This document shows positions 55,521 to 64,000 of a stretch of DNA of 64,000 bases, one piece after another (position 1 is the stretch's first letter; the number at the start of each line of letters is the position of its first letter). Below the pieces are notes generated by a model. That model was not told the origin of the DNA. It made no database searches and saw only the letters and a list, made by a program, of their open reading frames with translations. This DNA is from Cycas panzhihuaensis (Eukaryota; Cycadophyta), in assembly GCA_023213395.1 (NCBI GenBank), contig CM041465.1, positions 199,647,741 to 199,711,740 on the forward strand, given 5' to 3'. The position numbers were made by a program, and so were the translations under genes.

Positions 55521-56220
55521 ATGGAAAATGCTAAACTAATTCCAAATCCTTTACAATCAAGTGTTAAACTGTCAATTGATTGTTCTGCACCTCTATTCGA
55601 CCTTATTATAACATATCGTCAGCTCATAGGTAATTTTATTTATCTAACCTATACCCGTCTAGACATCTCCTATGCTGTAGCTCTTTATTTTAGATATATG
55701 CAAACACCTTACAAATCATACTAGAAAGCTACAAAATGAATTTTAAGATACCTACAAGGTACAATATTCTATGGCCTAACCTATTACTCATATATTACTA
55801 ACCTAAAATTAGCAGGTTATACAGACTTGGATTGGGCAAAATACTGTGATGATCGCAAATCGACAACAGGTTATATTTTCTTTCTAGACTCTTTACCAAT
55901 TACTTGGTCTAGCAAAAAAATACAAGTATTAACTCTCTCTATAACTAAAGTTAAATATTCTGCTCTTGTTGAAGTTAGCAAAGAATCACTTTGGCTTAAA
56001 TACCTATTAAGTGAACTTGAATTGTTTCTTAACTCTTCTAATGAAATTAAAATTGATAATCAGAGTGCGATATCTATTACTATTAATCATTTTGCTTATT
56101 CTATGACAAAACATATAGAATTATATCAACATTTTATATGTAATCTTATAAATAATGAAACTATTCACTTATCTTATTATTCTACAGATTTATAGATTGT
56201 AGATATGCTTACAAAACTAT
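55521..56220 (+). pseudogene. G RNase H
   Basis: ORF 55521-55724 (YRQLIGNFIYLTYTRLDISY) and 55827-56195 (DWAKYCDDRKSTTGYIFFLD, then IDNQSAI and MTKHIELYQHFI) carry the copia connection and RNase H pattern. DMLTKLL follows at about 56200 after a stop at 56195. Confidence 0.87.
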
Positions 56221-56370
56221 TGGCCGAAGTAAAGTTCTTAAAACTCAAAGAATTATTGAAGATTAAAGAAGTCTTCATCAAAAGGGGATCAACATGCTAA
56301 AGTCTTCTTAATCTTCTATCTTTCTATCTTTTTTTTTCTTCTATCTTCTATTGTACAAAAGATAACATTA

Positions 56371-56378
56371 CAGGTGGG
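56371..56378 (+). other. G polypurine tract
   Basis: CAGGTGGG just before the 3' LTR; one T interrupts the purines. The 150 bp before it are a CT-rich TTCTATCTT repeat. Confidence 0.65.
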
Positions 56379-56785
56379 TGTTAGAATAATATAATGTTAT
56401 ATTTTATTAAATTACTTTATTATTATGTCATATAGCTCGATGAATTGATAATTGCTCATTTCAACCAAACCTCTACTTATTTATCTCTTCTTAAATTCTA
56501 GGAAGATGGTCTGATAAAAGTTTTGAAATGTTAGTCTATTTAAAGGTATTATGTTTTTTAAGGCCAGAAGGTTTCTTCATGGAGGCGTATGTTGAAACAT
56601 GGAAAGGATGAGATTCTTATCACCATTATCATTGTAAAGTATATATATATATATATATTCTAAGGTGGCTTTTTATCCCCTAAAAGGATTTTCCACCTGC
56701 CACATCTTTGTGTACCTGTGTGTTGAAAATTTTCACATTTACATATCTAATTTCTTTATTCTGTATTTATTCCCTCTCTCAAACA
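56379..56785 (+). repeat. G 3' LTR
   Basis: 407 bp, TGTTAGAATAA..CTCAAACA; followed by GTCTC (TSD) and H integrase. Confidence 0.93.
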
Positions 56786-57466
56786 GTCTCGCTTGGTGGA
56801 GCAAGATATTTTAACACTCTTATCAATGACTTTTCATCAAAAGTTTAGCTTATTCCATTGAAGAAAAATTTGTAAATTTTCATCTACTTCAAATAGTTCA
56901 ATGAATTGGTGGAAAATGAGAGTGGTCTAAAGATTAAAGTCCTACAAACTGATAATGGTGAAGAATACACTTCAAATAAATTCACATAGTTCTATAAGGA
57001 TCATTGGATCAAGAGGCAATTTTATACTGCCTAGACACCTCAATAAAATAGAGTTGTTGAATAGATGAATAGAACTTTAGTTGAATAAACCAAAGCCATG
57101 ATGTAAGACAAAAATGAAATAAACTACTTATAGGTAAAAGTTGTCGATACGATGACTTATTTGACAAACAAAAGCACTATTGTTGCTATTAGAAACATAA
57201 CATTTGAGGAAGCTTGGTTAGGTAGAAAACCAACTATTAGCCATCTCAAAATTTTTGGGTGTACAATATATATATTCCTAAGGAAAAAATGATGAAAATT
57301 GGATGACAAAAGCATAAAGTGTATCCTTATTAGGTACTCTGAGAAAAGTAAAGCATATAAGATATACAAATTGTTAAGTCAACAAGTTCACATGATTCAT
57401 AACATGATCTTTTAAGAAAATGATACTCAAAATGTTAGTTCAACTAATGTTGAGAACTAGGTTGAG
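56786..57466 (+). pseudogene. H integrase
   Basis: GARYFNTLINDFSSKV, QTDNGEEYTSNKF (second Asp, about 56955) and RVVE*MNRTLVE (Glu region, about 57050) match the copia integrase core. The C-terminal part has FEEAWLGRKPTISHLKIFGC (about 57205) and KLDDKSIKCILI. The first catalytic Asp region lies on the other side of G. At least eight stops. Confidence 0.82.
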
Positions 57467-57780
57467 TTGTCCTCTAAATGTAGTTCTTCACATGATATTG
57501 TCCAACTAGTGTATAAGCCATTTAACATTCGTAAAGAAGTAGAACTTGAATCATTCCAATTTTTAGAAGTTGATTTTGAACAAAAGCTGAATATAGAAAC
57601 AAAATTAAAGCTTAAGCTAAAGAAACTGTTAGATACTTCACTTTTATCTTCAATGAAGAAGCTTTTTAAATGGTATTTGAAAACCATAGAAGATATTGAA
57701 AAAATATTACTTGAATTTGAAGGAAAGTGAAAATAACAAATGCACCCCTTTGAACATATAAACATGGCACTTATGGCAAA
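57467..57780 (+). pseudogene. H integrase-RT linker
   Basis: Open 87-codon stretch (57467-57730) rich in Lys, Leu and Glu, with a KLKLKLKKLL run. It fills the place between integrase and RT where copia polyproteins have a variable charged linker. No domain recognised. Confidence 0.5.
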
Positions 57781-58560
57781 TTTGTTAGATGCAGATAAAC
57801 CATTTACAGTTGAATAAGCAATTAAAGAAAAGAAGTAGTATGACACTATGAAGACTGAAATCCAAGCAGCCAAGAAAACCACACATGGGATCTAGTAAAA
57901 TTGCCTACTAACAAGCAAGCAATTAGATGCACAAGATCAAATTTAAATCTAATGGATCTATAGCCAGGTCCAAAGCATGACTTATTACTAAAGGCTTCAA
58001 GCAATAAGAAGGGATCAACTGCTAAAAGATATTTTGTTCCTATTACAAAGATGAATACCATTTGAACCATTATGGCAATAACTGTATAATTTAATTGACA
58101 ATTCTAATAAATGAATATGAAAAGCACACTTCTAAATGGGGAGTTAAACAGAAAAGTCTACATAGATTAGCCACCTAGCTTTGTTAAAAAATTCCATGAG
58201 CACTTGGTATGCTGACTTAATAAAGCTTTGTATAGCTTAAAATAAGCTCTTAGAGCCTGATTTGAGAAAATTAATCAATCCTTTTTAGAAAATGGGTTTG
58301 ACCGATCTCCAGTAGACTCAAACTTATACATTAAAGTAGAAAATAATAAAATCATATTTGTGGTGTTATATGTTGATGATCTACTAATCCTAAGTAATGA
58401 TATCAATATGATATCATGCTTAAAAGTAGATCTTAGTCATTACTTTGAAATGACTAATCTACAAATTTTACATTACTTCCTTAGAGTGGAAGTATGTCAA
58501 AGGCCTAAATATGCCTTCGTCTCACAGGCAAAGTATACTTGAAAAATTTTGAAGAAATTT
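57781..58560 (+). pseudogene. H reverse transcriptase
   Basis: Decayed N-terminal RT (MKTEIQA about 57848). ORF 58360-58542 holds MVLYVDDLLILSNDINM (catalytic YVDD), FEMTNL and LHYFLRVEVCQRPKY. Upstream, NKALYSLK and PVDSNLYIKV are readable around 58220-58340. Confidence 0.83.
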
Positions 58561-59320
58561 GGAATGAAATATTGTAAACTTGCTCCTACCCCATGAAGAT
58601 AAGTTCCAGATTAACAACAAAAATTATGGATCAAGTGTTGATTCTTTATTGTACAAACAATTGGTGGAAAATCTAATATATTTGATCACTACCAAACTTA
58701 ATATATCTTATGTAGTTGGAATAGTATCCAAGTTTATGATAGCAACAAAACATGGTCACTAGAAAATTACAAAAAAGATCTTTAAATACTTGAAAAAAAT
58801 AATTCACCATAGATTCAGATTTTAGCGTAACAATAATTTCAAGTTGACAGGATTCACAGATTTGGATTGAGGCAAATGTGTAGATAATAGAAGGTTAATT
58901 TATAGGTATTGTTTGAGTTTGAGTTCAACTATTGTCATATGGACCAACAAAAAGTAATCAAATATTGTTTTATCCTTTACTGAAGTAGAGTACAAGGCAG
59001 TAATTGCAACATGCACATAAGTCATTTGGCTGTATTAGATTTTGGAGGATATGTGACTATAATAATTAGAACCAACTATCTTATATTGTGATAATTAAAG
59101 TACTTTAAAGATTGCCAAAAATCATATGTTCCATAGTTGCACAAAACATATTAAGGTGCATCATCGCTTTATTTGAGAGTTGATTAAAAATTATATGATA
59201 GAGATGATGTACAAGCCTATAAAAGAATGGCTAACTGGCATCTTCATTAAACCACTAATACATGATAGATTTTAGATTCTTAGAGATAGTTTAGGTATTA
59301 GGAAAAATGAAATAAATATT
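58561..59320 (+). pseudogene. H RNase H
   Basis: ORF 58580-58762 (YKQLVENLIYLITTKLNISY), then GFTDLD*GKCVDNRR (RNase H core, about 58850), FTEVEYKAVIATC, KNHMFHSCTKHIKVHHRFI (about 59110) and GIFIKPL. Numerous stops. Confidence 0.82.
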
Positions 59321-59329
59321 AAGGGAGAG
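59321..59329 (+). other. H polypurine tract
   Basis: AAGGGAGAG directly before TGTTAGATATT. Confidence 0.85.
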
Positions 59330-59635
59330 TGTTAGATATTAATATTTATTTAGTGGTTCATAACCTGAGATTATAGACCTCTCCTTTAATATTTTATAAT
59401 ATATTATTGTAGTATTATTTTATATTTTGTGAGTGATGAGTCAATGAGGGTTACGACTCTCACCTCGTATGTGTCACATTAAATATGATTAATATTCTTT
59501 TAATTATAATATATAGTTATATATAGGTCATTTTATAACATATAAGAGTGAGAAGTAAGGATTAGTGAGTTAGTTTGTAATGTGAGATATTTATTAAATA
59601 AAGATTTGATCAAATATTATAATTAATTTCTAATG
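59330..59635 (+). repeat. H 3' LTR
   Basis: The start is fixed by the polypurine tract. The end is inferred from a segment that roughly mirrors the start (AATTAATTTCTAATG against TGTTAGATATTAATATT), with the terminal CA lost. TATA-like TATATATAGG (about 59520) and AATAAA (about 59597). No partner LTR is visible. Confidence 0.55.
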
Positions 59636-62600
59636 TTTTGATGGTTAATGTTACCAATTATCGGTTCCATTGTATGCCTTACCATAACAATACTGCTTAC
59701 AAATATCGATTGGCAATGCTTTTGTGTTTTTAATCAAGTGTCATAGCACTTCTCCTCTTTATGACTATGTGAATCGAAGCGATAAATGACAAGTCAAGCA
59801 AGTCAAAATTACGAAGTCTCACAGTGTGTTTAAAGCACACATTTAACCCTTTTTAATCTTTTGTGAAGGTCTACAAACTGGGACTTTGAGCTATTAAATG
59901 ATTTGCAGTATTCTCTTAGTGGTGATCTTTACTCTATTTTATCTTATAATAAATGCAGCTATATTCTTCATAGAATAGATATAGAGGGAAGCTCATGGTC
60001 TGTTATAATGATCCATCAAAACTATTCTTTACACCTATACTACATACGCTTCTCAACACAAGTAATACCTTTTCCAATTAGCTTATCATACCCTTGTATT
60101 GTGCCTCCCTAGTTTGTCAAATAACAATGCCCAATGCTACTATACAACCAAGATTTATGCAATAAAACATTATTATAATATCACTATTTTTCACTTCTCA
60201 AAACTTTTTAAAACCCTAACTTCATACTCCTCCAACCTAATAACAATATTCATTGCAAACATATCTTTTTTTACATCACTTGGTCCCAAATGCTTGGTAT
60301 GTAGCCTTTATTTTATCACCAAAATGCTTTTAAAATGGGTTTAAATATCATCTTTACTTCTTTAGCCTAATGCATATTGACCATATAGGCTTGTTGCTTG
60401 TTTTATTCATACTGTCAAAATACTGAGGATGTTATCTCACTCTTATAAGGTGATTAGTCCTACTTGGGTGATATCAACTTGTAGATAAACTTCATAAACA
60501 TGCATGCTTAATATAAGATCTCCACATGTATTTAAATACCTACAAGCAATTCAATAAAAAGATGTTACCATTAGTTTGAATACTTGACACTTCATTTTCA
60601 TATGTGGACTTAACATGTGACCTTTTGTTTAGACTTTTAATATACCTTAATTTATGGTCACATTATATTGACACACTAAATTTTAACTTAACAAACTAAC
60701 TCTCCATACTAGCTCATGTTAATATGATATTAGCTCTATACTAGTTCAATACTAACTCACACAATGCACGTATTAATTCTCTTTGGATGACAAAGATCAT
60801 TACCATATGCATGTGCTCTTTAACATCCTCCTTCACTCTAGACTCTCATATGACGTCTTCTCAAGACCTAAACCTTGGCTCTAATAACATGCTAAAATTC
60901 TTGCACATATTTCGATACCATGTTAAAAATTTGATAATAATTTACATAATCAAGTACGTAAGATTGTGTAAAACATTTATAATAATATATAACTTGTAAA
61001 CAATAAATGTAATATATGATTAATCAATAACATAATCAACATGATAAAAGATTAAGATGAGTGCAAAGACCATGCAAATTGTATATATGACATTATATTT
61101 AATATGAAAAACTCATGAATGGAAAAAAAAATCTCTCTCTATATAAGATCTTATATTAATAAAAGAAAATCAATTAATACTTATAATGAGTTATCATAGT
61201 CTCATAAGAAGGACTAGGTGATATAATCTATCTCACAATATACAGTGATGTCACTTCATCATCAATCAATGATATTTTATTAATACATTAACTAATAAGA
61301 TTATGTGTGAAAACTCTTTTATATTGACCAATCATAATTTGGTTACTAATCAAAACTTACATATACTTTTGTAAAATTCAATACTCTAATATTTTTGTAA
61401 AAGACTCCTTAGGATTAATGAGCGATTTGATTATTATTATGAGTAGAGTAGTATAAGTATAGTCTACACTTATATAGGAGAAATATTATGTTTAAAATGT
61501 GTATTAATAAAAAAATTATCTTAAATATTCTTCACTAATCTAACCACTTTAATTTTAAGACTAACTTATTAGCTATTTTTCTACAACAAAAAATAAATGA
61601 ATTATTTTCAGCGGACTATGTCTTTTATTAAAATCAATGCAAGAGAACTTGATAAATATGTGACTTTAGAAGTGTGTATTTTTTTATGGAAGAAAATTCT
61701 AAATAATTGATTTATCTTTCTATGTAGATTAGAGAGAGGTAATCTATCTCATTTAGGGACTTCGTGAAGAATTTTATTGTGGTGATAAGCCACGAGTCTA
61801 CTATTTAAAAAATTTAATATAATATGATATTAAAAATTTTATTTTGTACTAAATATCTACATGGTATGATGTCATAGATGGTGTAAAGCCACTACATTAA
61901 TATCTAGTATATAATATAAAGTTATATTTGGTGTGAAACTATTGATTAAAAAAAAACAAAAATCATGTATGATATAACATCTTTGTTCTAAGTTACAGTG
62001 TTTTCCAAAGTAAAATACTCTTATTTTTTTACTAAATTCCTCCAACATCCATATCACATCCTTTAGCTTAAAGCCAGTTATCATAATGAGTTTTAAAAGA
62101 CTAACAAATTTTACTAAGTAATTTAATTTGTTTATATAAAAAAAAACAAATAAACTCTCTATTGTCTTTTATTATAAAGAAATATATTATAGATGCTTGA
62201 CATATATAAAAGTTTATAAAGAATTTTAGATAATTTAATAAGGAGATATAAATTATGCAATTTTCTTTCTAGTATTATAAGATTTATAGATGATTAAAAT
62301 ATGTAATACATATTAGAAATTAATACTTTTAAGATTATCAACAGGTAATCAACTCACCAATTTTGTTTGTTTTCACTATCTAAATGCATAAATGATCTTG
62401 TGTAATCTTAATAGAATTGTAATAAATTCCCCAAGTTTATTGCTCTTTACGATAAATGATTAGTTTCGAACTCAAACAATAAGATTTAAAGAACAAAATC
62501 TTACTAGTAATTTACAAGGTTAAATTCCTTTTTAAACCTATTAAACATTTTAGCTTTTGAATAAATTTGTAAACCTAACATTGTATGAATCAATAATTCA

Positions 62601-64000
62601 TAAGAAGGTGAAATACTCTTTACAAATTAACTCAACACATTTGTGTTTCTAGTTTTTAAGCTCTGCAAGGCATGCAATAGAGAATAGGCTAAAAAAATAG
62701 TAAGAATCAACTTGAATAATTATCATTTTAAACTTTTGTTATTAAAGAAAGTAGGATTTTATACAAGAATATCTTAAATAACCAAGAGAGTGTTTTAGAG
62801 GTTGAGCCAGACTTGACCTCGAGAATTTTCAATGTCAAAAAATTAAAAATGGTTGTTATACAAATATAAAATGCTACTACATAACCTTATAGGGCCATAA
62901 CTCTATTGAAAGTTCAAATTAACCTATAATTTCAAAAGTAACACCATAGCATTATTTTAGGCTAATTTGTTATTAGTAGCTCTTAGGATAGTTGTATAGT
63001 GTTTTGATCAAAATTTCACAATTTATAGCTATTTTTAAAATTTGTACCATGATTTACAAACCATAGCTTAAAATTAGTTAACAATTAATGAGGAAATGCA
63101 TTTTAATATTTTACACCTCACTCTTTTTTGTCAAATTGTTAGTTCTTAATAAATTTTGAAAAAAGAAAAAATTAACTAAAAATTTTAATATTATCTAATT
63201 TCCCTATCAAAAACACATTGTAATTCCCTTATAGTTGCTTGGATCAACCTCATATGTTTTCTTTTGGGCTAAAATTAGCATTGTAAAGCTTCTCTTCCTT
63301 TAGGTAAAAGGGTAAATTCTATACAATGTTTTACTTTTCATAAAAAGTTTGCATTGTAAAGGGAATAAAAGAGATTTAAAAAGATGAGACACACATGGTT
63401 TGGTTAATTTAATCAAAGGGACTTAATTAATAAAGAAATAAACTTAGCAAGTTATCATCCACATAGGAAAGATCTAAATAGAACTTATCAAAACTATTCA
63501 TAGTTTGCACATTTAAATTTGTAGTTATAAGGAGAATAACAAATAAGGAGCATAATGAAGTACTTATAAATATTTAAGAAAATTTAGGATAAAGTAAGCT
63601 AGAGAAAACCATAATGATTATAGTAATAGTAGAAGAGCCTAGTTACAACATTCATTAAGAAAACATTCAGAGAAGAGAACTAGGAATCAAAGTAACAAGG
63701 AGAGATATAGTAGCGAGACCATAGTTTTAGTAGGACTAAATCGTCAAAACTCCACAACGAAAAGAGGCCAAGAAATAAATGCACTAAGATTTGAATGTTT
63801 TAAATTGAATTATGAAGAGATAAAGGATTGGACTTTAATCGTGAAAATAAGTGTGAGAATACAACTAAAGTGGGGCTAGTAAACACTGAAAAAAATTTCA
63901 AGCTTCATAATTTCACCTTCAACAAAAAAACGAGGATAATAGTAGATAACCTTACTAAAAGTGCATCTTTGTAATAGGAACAACATAAGAAAGTAAAAGA
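59636..64000. other. AT-rich sequence without recognised genes
   Basis: 4.4 kb; only short ORFs of at most 81 codons with no recognisable family. At 60880-60930 two degenerate motifs resembling the minus-strand complement of a primer-binding site (GGCTCTAATAACATG and TCGATACCATGTTAAAA) hint at a very old minus-strand LTR starting near 60921, but no second LTR or internal domains support it. Otherwise I see nothing. Confidence 0.6.

Larger units (their letters stand above)
43084..56785 (+). mobile_element. G: Ty1/copia retrotransposon in H; 5' LTR split by a LINE
   Basis: 5' LTR = 43084-43103 plus 49614-50071; 3' LTR = 56379-56785. TG..CA ends, PBS and polypurine tract, flanks ATCTC / GTCTC. 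Internal region 50072-56378 carries gag to RNase H in copia order. Without the LINE, G is about 7.2 kb. The 5' LTR is longer mainly through a TA-repeat expansion. Confidence 0.92.
42128..59635 (+). mobile_element. H: old Ty1/copia retrotransposon, split by G
   Basis: Gag/protease/pre-integrase remnants at 42128-43083 and integrase, RT, RNase H, polypurine tract and 3' LTR at 56786-59635. G sits between them with flanks ATCTC / GTCTC (4/5 TSD). Coding decay is heavier than in E-G. The 5' LTR and leader are missing or unrecognisable, so the left boundary is nominal. Confidence 0.8.

Noticed and set aside
59903-60344. Two plus-strand ORFs (69 and 81 codons)
   Set aside because: No recognisable motif, AT-driven composition and no supporting signals. 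Listed only as part of the unassigned AT-rich region.
60870-60935. A minus-strand LTR or miniature (TRIM) element starting near 60921
   Set aside because: Two PBS-like motifs and a weak purine stretch are present, but no partner LTR, target duplication or internal domain could be found in 59636-64000.

Overview
The window is a stack of plant retrotransposons with no intact host gene. Overall base composition is AT-rich. Everything recognisable is an LTR retrotransposon (mostly Ty1/copia, one Ty3/gypsy) or one L1-type LINE. Copia elements primed by initiator tRNA-Met, a LINE whose ORF1 carries a DUF4283-like domain plus CCHC knuckle and whose ORF2 ends in an RNase H domain, and a PPR-like gene scrap all point to a land plant with a large genome. 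LTR pairs differ by roughly 4 to 10 percent or more in hand alignments, so turnover is slow. A gymnosperm would fit, but the sequence cannot name the species.

Layout, using letters I assigned. Gy (Ty3/gypsy, minus strand) runs from beyond the left edge to 10949. It is split inside its gag zinc-knuckle codons by copia element A (210-8460, minus, perfect TSD TAAAA). C (plus strand) has its 5' LTR at 10975-11284 and its 3' LTR at 41141-41433. Between these ends lie D (minus strand, gag-only, about 12032-15215) and E (copia, plus, 15216-38038). E is itself split by F (copia, plus, 16808-22975) in its leader and by B (copia, minus, 26914-36036) in its reverse transcriptase. H (copia, plus, about 42128-59635) is split in its integrase region by G (copia, plus, 43084-56785). 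The 5' LTR of G is split by a full-length L1-like LINE (43104-49597, minus) with a 16-bp target duplication. From 59636 to 64000 I see only AT-rich sequence with no gene.

All coding regions are pseudogenes carrying stops and frameshifts. Domain order is still clear: gag, CCHC knuckle, DSG-type protease, HHCC/DDE integrase, YVDD reverse transcriptase and RNase H. A and B are one family, with about 96 and 89 percent LTR identity respectively by hand count.

The most unusual signal is a very long (3-4 kb) non-coding leader between primer-binding site and gag. It is recognisably shared by the pol-bearing elements A and B and by C and D, which have different LTRs and carry a gag-like ORF running straight into the polypurine tract and LTR without any pol. 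This looks like an autonomous/non-autonomous partnership: gag-only elements keeping the leader, possibly the packaging signals, of a pol-bearing relative. The leaders also hold conserved hairpins, a tRNA-like B-box motif, tandem repeats, microsatellites and, in B, an antisense fragment resembling the N-terminal part of a PPR protein.
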